Shown: positions 16,513 to 25,318, counted from the first letter of the stretch. The stretch is 45,012 nt of DNA from Gordoniibacillus kamchatkensis (GCF_000829455.1 NZ_JXAK01000058.1:1-45012); one strand, 5' to 3'. Numbers and translations are program-made. The notes: a model not told the origin generated them from the sequence alone.

Positions 16513-16757
16513 TATTCCCTCCGTCAAACTATCCTGTTAGTTATTCAGTAAAACCATTCAATTGCCTGCACGAATAATCGTAATTATCAAATATCAACAA
16601 CATGGTTTAACATATCAAACGAAAAAATACGCCCATTCAGATTTGGGAACCTGCGTATGCCGTGAGAGCAACGAAACTTGCCGTTACAATCAGGGCGGAG
16701 AGCCGTATCGCAAGGGTGAAGAGGGCATCCCTCTTTTCCTTTTTTTTCTAACGCCTA
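16513..16757. other. Intergenic stretch with no convincing gene
   Basis: A 69-codon frame (16562-16771) exists but has no ribosome site and runs into a terminator, so I do not call it. The part 16640-16720 is richer in GC than its surroundings, contains several short complementary segments and ends at a hairpin. It may encode a structured RNA, but I cannot assign a class. Confidence 0.5.
16718..16750 (+). terminator. Intrinsic terminator-like hairpin
   Basis: AGAGGG (16720-16725) pairs with CCCTCT across a 3-4 nt loop, followed by TTTTCCTTTTTTTT. It ends any transcript coming through 16600-16720 and precedes the promoter at 16758. Confidence 0.65.
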
Positions 16758-16803
16758 TTTACATGTTATAGTGAATTAGTGTACTATTTCTTTAATGCAC
16801 TAA
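16758..16803 (+). promoter_or_regulatory. Promoter and probable GntR (YtrA-type) operator of the ABC operon
   Basis: TTTACA (16758-16763), 18 nt, TACTAT (16782-16787). The inverted repeat TTAGTG (16776-16781) and CACTAA (16798-16803) encloses the -10 box and likely start site. A self-regulating GntR protein of the YtrA type is encoded in the operon, so this repeat is a natural candidate for its operator (inference). Confidence 0.6.
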
Positions 16804-16839
16804 CCGTTTGATGAATTTCAAAAAAAGGGTGAGGCGGAT

Positions 16840-17580
16840 ATGCGGCAATGGCCGGCTATGTTTATCAAAGATTTCAAGTTAACAAGAACCGTGTTTTTCA
16901 TAGGGCTCGTCATGAATGTATGGATTGCCATACTGACGCTATACATGGGGAGGGTAGCGGATGATTCATTGCTGATGTTCGTACCCATAGCGATTGCTGT
17001 CGCCATTCATGTGGCCTACGTTCCAATTATGGTATTCATTAGTTTGAAGTCGGAGGGCAATCACTTACCTTTATGGCTGAGCAATCCCCAACCGGCCTTT
17101 AAATTGTTGTTGAGTAAAATAGCGAACGGTTTGATGATGATCGTGATTTCATTAGCTTTCTTATTTGCCTTGTCCGGACTGCTGATCGTACCTAAGTTCA
17201 ACCTAATTGAGCCCTATTGGACAGATACCTGGAGAGTAGGATTGTTTATCTTTCCTCATATCATTTGGATATCTATTCAGCTTAGCGTGTGGGCGATGGT
17301 TATTTGGGCCTTATACCAATGCCTCAAATTAAAGATTGGACGTTGGAGCCGTGTAGCGGTTGTTGGCGTGACCATCCTATCTGGAGGGGGCGATGCCCTT
17401 TTCAAAACCACTAAACTGTATCGACTCGTTACGGAATGGGGGGGCATTGCCTATAAGTTTCCTGCGATATTATCGGACCCGATACAAACCTACGCAGGAG
17501 AGTACGTATACGACTTCATGATTGTCGTTGGATTATTCATACTAACCGCGTGGCTCGTGGACAACAAAGTTGAGGGATAA
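16840..17580 (+). CDS. Membrane protein, ABC-2-type permease-like
   Basis: A 246-residue integral membrane protein with about six hydrophobic segments and short basic loops; no catalytic motifs. Placed first in an operon with a GntR regulator and an ABC ATPase, it is most simply the membrane half of an exporter of the YtrABC kind. ATG 16840 has GGGTGAGG upstream. The stop is 2 nt before the regulator start. Codon and base usage are clearly AT-richer than the flanking operons, which suggests separate ancestry. Confidence 0.75.
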   Translation: MRQWPAMFIKDFKLTRTVFFIGLVMNVWIAILTLYMGRVADDSLLMFVPIAIAVAIHVAYVPIMVFISLKSEGNHLPLWLSNPQPAFKLLLSKIANGLMMIVISLAFLFALSGLLIVPKFNLIEPYWTDTWRVGLFIFPHIIWISIQLSVWAMVIWALYQCLKLKIGRWSRVAVVGVTILSGGGDALFKTTKLYRLVTEWGGIAYKFPAILSDPIQTYAGEYVYDFMIVVGLFILTAWLVDNKVEG

Positions 17581-17582
17581 CG

Positions 17583-17960
17583 ATGGATGAATTTAATGCT
17601 TCTAAGCCGATATATTTGCAATTGGCGGATCGCATACACCGACAAATTATAAGCGGAGAATTGAAGGCGGGCGAGAAGCTTCCTTCGATCCGCGATATGG
17701 GGATCAAATACAGCATGAATCCCAACACTGTTCAGCGCGCATACAGCGAATTGGAACGCGAAGGGATCTTGGAAACGAAGAGAGGTCAGGGCACGTTCGT
17801 TTCGGAACGACAAGATCACCTGGTGCTGCAGCGTGATAAGTTGAAACATGAACAAATTGGGCAATTCGTTCACGTCATGCAAGAAATGGGATACAGCGCA
17901 GCGGAGATCCTATCAGGGCTGGAACAATACTTGAACAACATTGAGAAAGGGGATGAGTGA
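17583..17960 (+). CDS. GntR-family transcriptional regulator, YtrA subfamily
   Basis: A short 125-residue GntR regulator. The N-terminal winged helix-turn-helix contains PIYLQLADRIHRQIISGELK, GEKLPSIRDMG and NTVQRAYSELEREG, ending in RGQGTFVS. The C-terminal part is only ~50 residues of helix, as in the YtrA subfamily, which dimerises through two helices rather than a large ligand domain. Such genes sit inside ABC operons and repress them, and that is the arrangement here. It probably binds the inverted repeat at 16776-16803. Confidence 0.92.
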   Translation: MDEFNASKPIYLQLADRIHRQIISGELKAGEKLPSIRDMGIKYSMNPNTVQRAYSELEREGILETKRGQGTFVSERQDHLVLQRDKLKHEQIGQFVHVMQEMGYSAAEILSGLEQYLNNIEKGDE

Positions 17961-17961
17961 C

Positions 17962-18651
17962 GTGATTCGGATGACGAACGTTACGAAGAAATATATCAAC
18001 CAAACCGTGCTTAAGGACATCTCATTTGCGGTGCCTATAGGTAAAATCGTTGGCATTGTAGGCGGGAACGGCAGCGGGAAGTCAACGTTATTGAGGTTAA
18101 TGTCCGGGCTTTCGCTGCCTACGAGCGGTAGCGTGACGGTAAACGGAGAGACGGCTAATCGAAGAACCGGCAAAGTTGTTTCGTACTCGTCCGAGCTGGG
18201 TTCCTTTTATCCTATTTTCACGGTAAAAGAAGCGATGCGTTTTCAGGCTTCGCAATTTGCTGACTTTAACCTTGCTAAAGCGGACGAAATCATGAAGCTT
18301 ATGCAGCTGGATCCTCATATGAAAATCAAAGCGCTCTCGAAAGGACATCGCGGCCGATTGCAAATCGTGCTTACTTTGGCCAGAGAAGCACCCTACATTC
18401 TGATGGACGAACCATTGTCCGGACTTGATCCGATGGTACGCGAGTCTATCGTGAAAGGAATGATTTCTTATGTTGACTTGAATTCTCAAACCTTAATCAT
18501 GACAAGCCATGAAGTTGCGGAAATCGAAACCTTAATAGACGGATTCGTTGCGCTTAAAGGCGGTTCCTTGCTTAGAATGGCCGACGTAGACGAATTGCAT
18601 GAATCAGAGGGGCTTCGCATCACGGATTGGATGAAGAAGACTTATATCTAG
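17962..18651 (+). CDS. ABC transporter ATP-binding protein (YtrB-like)
   Basis: A 229-residue ATPase. Walker A GGNGSGKS, a signature that reads LSKGHRGRL in place of the usual LSGGQ, Walker B ILMDEPLSGLD, and the SHEV H-loop are present. The degenerate signature is typical of small drug- or peptide-export ATPases of the YtrB/BcrA type. GTG 17962 directly follows the GntR stop and lies 9 nt after AAGGGG; ATG 17953 is the alternative but abuts the ribosome site. It works with the membrane protein at 16840-17580, as an exporter or immunity-type system. Confidence 0.9.
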   Translation: MIRMTNVTKKYINQTVLKDISFAVPIGKIVGIVGGNGSGKSTLLRLMSGLSLPTSGSVTVNGETANRRTGKVVSYSSELGSFYPIFTVKEAMRFQASQFADFNLAKADEIMKLMQLDPHMKIKALSKGHRGRLQIVLTLAREAPYILMDEPLSGLDPMVRESIVKGMISYVDLNSQTLIMTSHEVAEIETLIDGFVALKGGSLLRMADVDELHESEGLRITDWMKKTYI

Positions 18652-18660
18652 GGAGAGGGA

Positions 18661-19098
18661 ATGATGAACATGACGGAGCATTCCAAAATGAGATTAGCAG
18701 ACAAGGTCACGTTGTTACGCCTTTATTTGTTGAGAGGGGGTTACCTTCTTGTCGTTGTGGGGCTCGGTATCAAGATATGGCCTGAAGTCATCAACCGGTC
18801 GGGGTCATGGGAGTTGATGGATGGGGTGGTGCAATGCATGTTGCTCGCCTTCTGGGCGCTATGCGTCCTCGGGTTGCGGTATCCCCTGCAGATGCTGCCT
18901 GTACTTATGTGGGAATTGGCGTGGAAGTCGGTCTGGCTGATCCTCGTTGCGCTTCCGATTTGGGCATCCGGTCATATGGACGCTCCAACTATGGAGATGG
19001 CCATTACTATCTTGTGGGTCGTCATATTTCCCTTCCTCATTCCTTGGCGCTTCGTGTTTGCAAACTATGTGATGAAACGCGCAGATCGGTGGGTATGA
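18661..19098 (+). CDS. Small membrane protein of the ABC operon, unrecognised
   Basis: A 145-residue protein with four hydrophobic segments (near residues 26-44, 60-80, 85-103 and 115-133) and a basic N-terminus. I do not recognise a family. It follows the ATPase by 9 nt with GGGAGAGG before ATG 18661 (18664 and 18670 are in-frame alternatives). Being the last gene of the operon, it may be an accessory or second membrane component of the exporter. Confidence 0.75.
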   Translation: MMNMTEHSKMRLADKVTLLRLYLLRGGYLLVVVGLGIKIWPEVINRSGSWELMDGVVQCMLLAFWALCVLGLRYPLQMLPVLMWELAWKSVWLILVALPIWASGHMDAPTMEMAITILWVVIFPFLIPWRFVFANYVMKRADRWV

Positions 19099-19205
19099 GC
19101 CGGTAAGTACATCGTTTGGCGTGAAGGAAAAACTCCCGAAAAGGAGCGTTCCAAATTCGCCTTTTAGTAGTCGTATTATAAGTAAGCTTAAAGTCGTCTT
19201 TAATC

Positions 19206-19250
19206 GAAGCGTCAAAGTGCAATTCAATGTCCTTGACGCTTCTTTTTTTA
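19206..19250 (+). terminator. Intrinsic terminator downstream of the YtrA-type operon
   Basis: Perfect 10-bp stem GAAGCGTCAA (19206-19215) / TTGACGCTTC (19233-19242) followed by T7. Confidence 0.88.
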
Positions 19251-19436
19251 GGTTATTACGAAATTGCCTAATTCATCGTAGACATGTAGCTTCCTTGCAT
19301 CCGGCCGTTCAGGTTGGCGCGGGCGAGCAGTTTGGATGGGGTATTGAGATCCGCCCGATCCATTACCTCAAGAAGGAAGAATAGAAACACTTGAGGTGTA
19401 CTTTAGAGAAAGGGCAGTCCCGCAACGGATGGCCTG

Positions 19437-19459
19437 CCGCCTGAAAAGGCGGTTTTTTT
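19437..19459 (+). terminator. Second intrinsic terminator
   Basis: CCGCCT (19437-19442), GAAA loop, AGGCGG (19447-19452), then T7. It is compact and canonical. With the one at 19206 it doubly isolates the next operon. Confidence 0.85.
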
Positions 19460-19624
19460 CGTTGCCGGCTCGCCGAATAAAACAAATTTTTACGATATCC
19501 GAAAAATGTGAAAAAAAAATTTACGGAAAAAGACTATGCAGCGGATACGGACATATATTTTAATTGCAAGTAGGTGCGGATTTTGGCACAATCAACCAAC
19601 CATTATTGAGGGGATGAAGCGAAG

Positions 19625-20578
19625 TTGGACTCCATTATGTACCGTTATTATTTGCCGGGAGACGAAGCGGGAATCGTCACGCTTTGGAACCGCTGCTTGG
19701 CCTTTGACCCGGTGACGGAGCTGAGATTCCGCAAGCTGGTGCTGCTCGATCCGAACTTCGATCCGCAAGGCATGCGAATAGCGGCCATAGAAGGCCGCAT
19801 CGTCGGCTGCTTTTACGCGGTGCGCCGGCAGCTGCCGATGATCGGCACCGAGCTCGAGCCGGACAAAGGATGGGTGCCGTTTTTCTTCGTCGATCCGGAT
19901 TGCCGGCGGCAGGGGATCGCCTCCCGCCTGCTCGAAGACGCCGCCGCCTTTATGCGCGCGAACGGAAGGGAGAAGCTGCTCTTTTCCGCTTATGCGCCGA
20001 ACTACATCGTGCCGGGCATCGACAAGAAAGCGTATCCAGCCGGGGCCGCCTTCCTGCGAAAGGGGCGTTTCGAACGGTTATACACGGCAGTCGCCATGGA
20101 CTATTCCCTGGTCGGCTTCGAAATGCCGGAGGAGGTGCGCGCCTTAAAGCAGCGCCGGGAAGCGGAAGGCTACACGTTCTCGCTGGCGGCGGACCGCGAT
20201 CTGTTCGAGCTGATCCAATTCGCTTCGAACGTGTTCAACCCCGATTGGGGCCGGGCCATCCGGGAAGGGCTGCTGCAGCAGCTGTCGATGCAGCAAATTT
20301 TGGTCGCCCGGCAGCAAGGCGAGCTGATCGGCTTTTGCCTCCACGGCGGATACGAAGGGGTGCGCGAGCGGTTCGGCCCGTTCGGTGTCGATCCGAGCCA
20401 GCGCGGCAAGGGCATCGGCAAAATTTTGCTGTACGACTGCCTTCAGCTGATGCGCGCGCAAGGCATGCACGGCGCCTGGTTCCTGTGGACCGGCGAGCAA
20501 ACCCCGGCCGGACAGCTGTACTTGAAAAACGGGTTTTCGATTACGCGAAGCTTCGACGTCGTGTGCAAAGCTTTATAG
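19625..20578 (+). CDS. Tandem GNAT acetyltransferase
   Basis: A 317-residue protein with two GNAT folds. The first acetyl-CoA loop is DPDCRRQGIASRLLEDA near residue 90, and the second is DPSQRGKGIGKILLYDC near residue 257. The second domain ends with the usual LYLKNGF strand. The start is TTG 19625 with GAGGGG 11 nt upstream; ATG 19637 is possible. It leads an operon with a sugar-type ABC importer and a PIG-L deacetylase, so it may acetylate an amino sugar or a sugar-linked amine handled by that operon (inference). Confidence 0.9.
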   Translation: MDSIMYRYYLPGDEAGIVTLWNRCLAFDPVTELRFRKLVLLDPNFDPQGMRIAAIEGRIVGCFYAVRRQLPMIGTELEPDKGWVPFFFVDPDCRRQGIASRLLEDAAAFMRANGREKLLFSAYAPNYIVPGIDKKAYPAGAAFLRKGRFERLYTAVAMDYSLVGFEMPEEVRALKQRREAEGYTFSLAADRDLFELIQFASNVFNPDWGRAIREGLLQQLSMQQILVARQQGELIGFCLHGGYEGVRERFGPFGVDPSQRGKGIGKILLYDCLQLMRAQGMHGAWFLWTGEQTPAGQLYLKNGFSITRSFDVVCKAL

Positions 20579-20601
20579 ATCGATAACGGGGAGGGCTGTT
20601 C

Positions 20602-21940
20602 ATGAAATGGTGGAGGACAGTCGGCAATAGTGCGCTGGCGCTTTCGCTGGCGGGAGGGCTTGCCGCTTGCAGCGGTGCGAAGCCGAAAGCGGACGATGCG
20701 AAAAATCAGAACGAACCGAGCAAGCCGAGCGAGCCGGTAGAGCTGACCTTGCTCTCGCATTACGTTGGCAACAACGAGACTGCGCTCAAGCCCTATATCG
20801 ACCAGTGGAACAAAGAAAATCCGAACATTCAGATCAAGCTCACCCCGGTCGACTTCGGCGAGCTGCTCAAGACGATTATGACGAAGCAGTCCGCCGGCCA
20901 GGGCGCCGACATTATGCACGTGTACACGCTCTGGGGCGGCCAGCTGGCGAAAAATAAAGTGCTCGCCGATGCGCCAGCCAACATCGTCGACGATATTAAG
21001 AAAAACTATCCGCCCGCCGCAGTGAAAGGCGCATCGCTGAACGGCAAAGTGTTCGGTTATCCGACCGAAGTGCAGACGTACGGCTTGTTCTACAACAAAA
21101 AGCTGCTGAAGGACGCCGGCTTCGACAGCCCGCCGAAAACGTGGGACGAGATGCTGAACATGGCGAAAAAAAATCGAGAAGAGAGACGGCTCCGGCAAAG
21201 TGGAGGTGCAAGGGTTCGGCTTCCAGCGCGGCTATGCCGGGATCGTCGACCAGCCGTTCATGGCGCTCATGGCTTCCGCCGGCAGCAGCTTGCTCAGCGA
21301 CGATTTCAAGAAGTCGAATTTGAGCGGCGATGCGGGCAAAGCGACATTCGATCTGTACAGCAAAATATACGGCAAGAACGGCCTTACCGACATTTCTTTC
21401 AATACGACGAAAGGCTTCGGCGCAGGTCAAGTCGGCATGACGATCGGCGCCGGCTGGTGGGCAGGATCGCTGAAGACGCTCATGAAAGATAATTTCGCCA
21501 ATGTCGGCGCGGCTCCGGTGCCTTCTCCGGACGGCAAGACGAACGGGACGATCGCCTATACGTGGGCATGGGGAGTCAACAGCAAATCGAAGCACCAGAA
21601 AGAGGCATGGAAGTTTCTGGAGTGGATGAACAGCAAAGAAGCGAAGGACGGCATGACGGCCGAAGGCAACTTCCTGCTCGATGCGTTCAACAGCATTTCG
21701 ACGCGCCAATCGGACCTTAACTCGGCCAAAATGCAGGAGAAGCTGAAGTCCGATCCGATCATCAAGACGTTTACCGACGCGCTCGGCTACGCGAAAGAAG
21801 AGCAAAGCCCGGCTGTCGGCTCCGAAGTGCAGGACATCCTGTACAAACAGATCGAAAGCATGTGGACCGACCAGCAAACGGCTGCGGATGCTTTATCCAA
21901 AGCGCACAGCCAAATCGAAGCGAAGCTGGGCGAGCAATAA
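20602..21940 (+). pseudogene. Sugar ABC substrate-binding lipoprotein, with a 1-nt frameshift in an A8 run
   Basis: Extracellular binding protein of the CUT1 family. The signal peptide ends at LAAC (lipobox, residues 21-24), followed by a charged linker and the classic start of the mature fold (PVELTLLSHYVG). The frame breaks in the A8 run 21166-21173: one A too many. After it the protein continues in the next frame with KVEVQGFGFQRGYAG to the ending AKLGEQ at 21940. Read through, it is ~446 residues, normal. Sequencing error is the simplest explanation. The permeases follow immediately. Confidence 0.9.
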
Positions 21941-21964
21941 TCGCGGCAAAGGCGGCCATTCACG

Positions 21965-22852
21965 ATGCGAATCCGAAAAGAAACTGCGCTGGCGTATACG
22001 TTTCTTTCGCCCGTTCTGCTGTTTTACGCCATTTTCCTCGTGATCCCGGTCCTGTTCTCGCTCTTCATCAGCTTCACGGATTGGGGCGGCTTCGACCTCG
22101 AATCGATGGAATGGGTCGGGCTCAAAAACTACCGCAAAATTTTGTCGCCCGAATCGAATTTCCTTCATCCGGTTTTGACCAATACGTTCTTATACGCGTT
22201 CGGTACGGTCGCCATCTCGTTCTGCTCGGCGCTCGCCGTCTCGTTCTTTATTTCCCGGCTTCGTTTCCAAGGGTTATGGCGGACGCTTTATTTCCTGCCT
22301 TCGGTGACGACGATCGTCGCTATCGGCAACGTGTGGCTCTATATGTACAATCCGACGAACGGGCTCATCAACGGGATCATCACCGGACTCGGCTTTCGCT
22401 CAGTAAACTTTCTGGACGATCCGCACCACGCCCTCCTATCCGTGATCGTCGCCGGAGGCTGGCTCGGCATCGGGAGCTCGGTGCTCATCTTGAGCGCCGG
22501 TCTCAAGGCGATACCGGACAATTATTACGAAGCGGCATCGCTGGAAGGAGCGGGGGCGATGCGCCAATACATATCGATCACGCTGCCGCTTCTCCGGCCG
22601 ACGATCCTGTTCGTGCTCATCACATCGTTTATCGGCGGGCTGCAATCGTTCACGCTGACGCTCGTCATGACCAAAAACGGCGGCCCCGGCGACTCCACCA
22701 ACGTCGGCGCGCTGGAAATGTACAATCAGGCGTTTTCGTTCGGCAACTGGGGCATTGCGAGCGCCATGGCGTTCGTCCTGTTCGTCGCCATTCTGATCAT
22801 TACGCTCGTCCAGCTGTTCATCTTCCGCCGGGGAGGGGTGGAGAGCTACTGA
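21965..22852 (+). CDS. Sugar ABC permease, MalF/UgpA-like
   Basis: A 295-residue CUT1 permease with six hydrophobic segments. The EAA loop reads YYEAASLEGAGAMRQYISIT near residue 180, with TLPLLRPTI after it. The conserved periplasmic portion NTFLYAFGTV and the late MTKNGGPGDST motif are both present. It pairs with the downstream MalG-like permease, overlapping its start by 1 nt (TGATG). No ATPase gene is in the operon, so a shared MsmX-type ATPase is expected. Confidence 0.94.
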   Translation: MRIRKETALAYTFLSPVLLFYAIFLVIPVLFSLFISFTDWGGFDLESMEWVGLKNYRKILSPESNFLHPVLTNTFLYAFGTVAISFCSALAVSFFISRLRFQGLWRTLYFLPSVTTIVAIGNVWLYMYNPTNGLINGIITGLGFRSVNFLDDPHHALLSVIVAGGWLGIGSSVLILSAGLKAIPDNYYEAASLEGAGAMRQYISITLPLLRPTILFVLITSFIGGLQSFTLTLVMTKNGGPGDSTNVGALEMYNQAFSFGNWGIASAMAFVLFVAILIITLVQLFIFRRGGVESY

Positions 22853-23724
22853 TGAAACCGCAGCGCACGCCTTGGATATCGTATGCCGTCATTTTGCTCG
22901 GCAGCGTCCTGATGGTGTTTCCTTTTCTGGACATGGTTTTCTCCTCCTTCAAAAGCGCATCGGAATACGCCAGTCTGCGCTATTCGCTGCTGCCGCAAAC
23001 GTTCGTGTTCGATAATTACAAGCTGGCGTTCGAGCAGCTGAAGCTGGCGATGCTGTTCAAAAACAGCTTGCTGCGCTCGGTGTCGATCACGCTGCTCGTG
23101 CTGCTGACGAGCTCGCTCGCCGGCTACGTGCTGGCGAAGCTGAAATTTCCGGGCAAACAGCTCATTTTCCGCTTTATTTTGGCGACGATGATGTTTCCGG
23201 CTTTCCTCTTTTTCATTCCCAACTACTACATCACCGTGCATTTTCCATTGGCCGGAGGCAACGATTTGTTCGGCGCGGGCGGAAGCGGCGGGCTGGCGGC
23301 GAGCCAGCTCGGGCTCATCGTGCCGTTCGCCGTCAGCGGCTTCGGCATTTTCCTGATGCGGCAGTTCATCATGGGCATCGAAGACGCTTATATCGAAGCG
23401 GCGCGCATCGACGGCGCCCGGGAGCTGCGGATTTTCGCCCAGCTCGTGCTGCCGATGACGGCGCCCGTCTTGGCCACGTTGGCCATTTTCGAATTCATCA
23501 ACTCGTGGAACGAATTTATTTGGGCATTGCTCATGAATTCCGTCAACACAGACCTCGCCACGCTGCCCGTCGGCATCCAAATGCTGAAATCGCACCTGGA
23601 CCCGACGCTGACGCAGCCGCTCGTGATGGCGGGACTTGTCATCGCTACCGTGCCGGTGCTATTGGCGTTCATTTTGCTGCAAAAGCATTACGTGCGCGGC
23701 ATGATGAACTCCGGCCTGAAATAA
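22852..23724 (+). CDS. Sugar ABC permease, MalG/UgpE-like
   Basis: A 290-residue CUT1 permease. The EAA loop is YIEAARIDGARELRIFAQLV, followed by LPMTAPVLATLAIF. The ending RGMMNSGLK is the family's usual RGLTAGAVK-type tail. A slightly longer periplasmic insertion (FPLAGGNDLFGAGGSGG) sits between the third and fourth segments. GGGAGGGG precedes ATG 22852, inside the end of the upstream permease gene. Substrate unknown; the PIG-L and GNAT neighbours suggest an acetylated amino sugar or glycan. Confidence 0.93.
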   Translation: MKPQRTPWISYAVILLGSVLMVFPFLDMVFSSFKSASEYASLRYSLLPQTFVFDNYKLAFEQLKLAMLFKNSLLRSVSITLLVLLTSSLAGYVLAKLKFPGKQLIFRFILATMMFPAFLFFIPNYYITVHFPLAGGNDLFGAGGSGGLAASQLGLIVPFAVSGFGIFLMRQFIMGIEDAYIEAARIDGARELRIFAQLVLPMTAPVLATLAIFEFINSWNEFIWALLMNSVNTDLATLPVGIQMLKSHLDPTLTQPLVMAGLVIATVPVLLAFILLQKHYVRGMMNSGLK

Positions 23725-23754
23725 CGAACCTATAAATGAATGGGAGAGATACGA

Positions 23755-24465
23755 ATGAGCGAAAATCAAAAACAGCATATTTTGGCAATCGGCGCGCACG
23801 CCGGCGATCAGGACTTGACCGCAGGGGCAGTGCTGGCCAAATACGTCATGGCCGGCCATAAAGTGACGATGCTCCATTTGACGCCGGGCGAGAAGGGGCA
23901 TCCGCGCCTGTCCGCCGAAGATTACGCCAAACAAAAAATTGAAGAGGCGCACCAATTCGCCGACATGATCGGGGCCGACGTGCGTTTCCTGAACTACAAG
24001 GATGCCGAGCTGCCCAGCGACGAGACGGTCAAATACGAAGTGGCGGACGTTATTCGCGAGTTGAAGCCCGACATCGTCATTACCCATTGGCACGGCAGCA
24101 TGCACAAAGACCACGAGAACACCCATTATATCGTACAGGACGCGCGGCTTTACGCCGCACTGGAAGCGATCAAGCGCGATTTGCCGAATCACCGCATCAA
24201 GCGGCTCTATTACTCGGAAAACTGGGAAGACATGTACGGCTACCAACCGGAAATTTTTATCGACATTCCGGAGGAAGCTTTCGACAAATGGGTGAAAGGC
24301 ATAAGCTGCTACGCGTTCGCGCGGGGAGAAACGTACGGCTTCCCCTATATCGAATATTACAAAGCGCTGACGGTCGTGCGCGGCGCCGTCAACGGCTTCA
24401 AGCGCGCCCAGGCGTTCGCGGTGGGGCCGGGCGGCAACCATCAACGATTGCAGTATTTTATGTAA
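23755..24465 (+). CDS. PIG-L/LmbE-family deacetylase with an altered active-site motif
   Basis: A 236-residue protein of the PIG-L (LmbE-like) zinc deacetylase family, the fold of GlcNAc-PI and mycothiol-precursor deacetylases. The first motif, usually AHPDD, reads AHAGD (residues ~13-17). The zinc-binding His and second Asp are kept, but the first Asp, the proposed general base, is Gly. The second metal motif (THWHGSMHKDH) is intact. ATG 23755 follows GGGAGAGAT. It is in a sugar importer operon, so an N-acetyl sugar substrate is plausible; either it is a distinct subfamily or the base is supplied elsewhere. Confidence 0.87.
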   Translation: MSENQKQHILAIGAHAGDQDLTAGAVLAKYVMAGHKVTMLHLTPGEKGHPRLSAEDYAKQKIEEAHQFADMIGADVRFLNYKDAELPSDETVKYEVADVIRELKPDIVITHWHGSMHKDHENTHYIVQDARLYAALEAIKRDLPNHRIKRLYYSENWEDMYGYQPEIFIDIPEEAFDKWVKGISCYAFARGETYGFPYIEYYKALTVVRGAVNGFKRAQAFAVGPGGNHQRLQYFM

Positions 24466-24469
24466 GTCA

Positions 24470-25318
24470 ATGAACGGCGGGCTCGTACGGTTACGAGAAG
24501 TGCTCGATCAACTTACGCCGTCCGAAAGAAAGGTAGCCAAGTTTATTTTGGACGATCCCCGGCGCATGATCGGGATGTCGATTACCCAATTGGCGGAGCA
24601 AAGCGGTGGCAGCCAGGCGGCGGTAACGCGGTTATGCAAATCGATGGGCTTCAAGGGCTATCAGGAGCTTATGCTGAAAGTCGCCGGCGACTTGCAGGAG
24701 AACGCGGGGCGGGGCTATCAGGAATTTCGCCCGCAAGACTCCATCGCCGCCATCATCCAGAACGTATCGAACAACAACATCCAGTCGATCAGGGATACGC
24801 TGAAAATTCTCGACATCGCCCTCGTGACAAAAGCGATCGAAGCGCTGCACCGCGCCGAACGCATATATTTTTACGGCATCGGGGCTTCGAATCTGATCGC
24901 GCAAGATGCCCAGCACAAATTCATGCGCATTAACAAAACGTGCTTTTCCTTCGCCGATACGCATCTGCAGCTGGCATCGGCGGCAACGCTGACAACGCGG
25001 GACGTCGCCGTTGGCATATCGTATTCGGGGGAAACGACGCTTGTGGCGGAATGCTTGAAAACCGCGCACGATTGCGGGGCCGCGACTATCGGCATTACGA
25101 AATACGGCCAAACGACAGTCAGCGCCGAAGCGCAAATTCCGCTGTACATCACCTCTACCGAGAACGAGATTCGCGTCGGGGCGATGTCTTCCCGCATTAC
25201 GCAGCTCAACCTCGTCGACATTTTGTATCTCGGCGTTGCGCGGATCGACTACGAGCTGTCGATCGGTTATTTGGAGAAGAGCCGGGCGGCGGTTCAGCAT
25301 TTGAAGGGCGGCAAATGA
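24470..25318 (+). CDS. RpiR/MurR-family transcriptional regulator
   Basis: A 282-residue regulator. The N-terminal HTH_6 domain (LTPSERKVAKFILDDP through SQAAVTRLCKSMGFKGYQELM) is followed by a SIS sugar-phosphate binding domain from about residue 115 (IYFYGIGASNLIAQDAQHKF, ISYSGET). RpiR proteins sense phosphosugars and control amino-sugar or pentose genes. It starts 4 nt after the PIG-L stop, closing the operon. It probably responds to an intracellular phosphosugar derived from the imported substrate. Confidence 0.94.
   Translation: MNGGLVRLREVLDQLTPSERKVAKFILDDPRRMIGMSITQLAEQSGGSQAAVTRLCKSMGFKGYQELMLKVAGDLQENAGRGYQEFRPQDSIAAIIQNVSNNNIQSIRDTLKILDIALVTKAIEALHRAERIYFYGIGASNLIAQDAQHKFMRINKTCFSFADTHLQLASAATLTTRDVAVGISYSGETTLVAECLKTAHDCGAATIGITKYGQTTVSAEAQIPLYITSTENEIRVGAMSSRITQLNLVDILYLGVARIDYELSIGYLEKSRAAVQHLKGGK

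Larger units (their letters stand above)
19099..19624. other. 526-nt intergenic region with stacked terminators
   Basis: An 87-codon frame (19121-19384) is present but is crossed by the terminator at 19206-19250 and has no ribosome site, so it is not called. Two terminators lie in it (listed separately). Downstream of 19460 the sequence is AT-rich and leads to the GNAT operon. A possible weak promoter there is TTGCAA (19564-19569), 17 nt, CACAAT (19587-19592). Confidence 0.6.

Noticed and set aside
16562-16771. 69-codon frame on the + strand
   Set aside because: No ribosome site, unlikely composition, and it crosses the hairpin at 16718-16750.
19121-19384. 87-codon frame on the + strand
   Set aside because: It includes a canonical terminator (19206-19250) and lacks a ribosome site. 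The tail looks protein-like but I recognise nothing in it.
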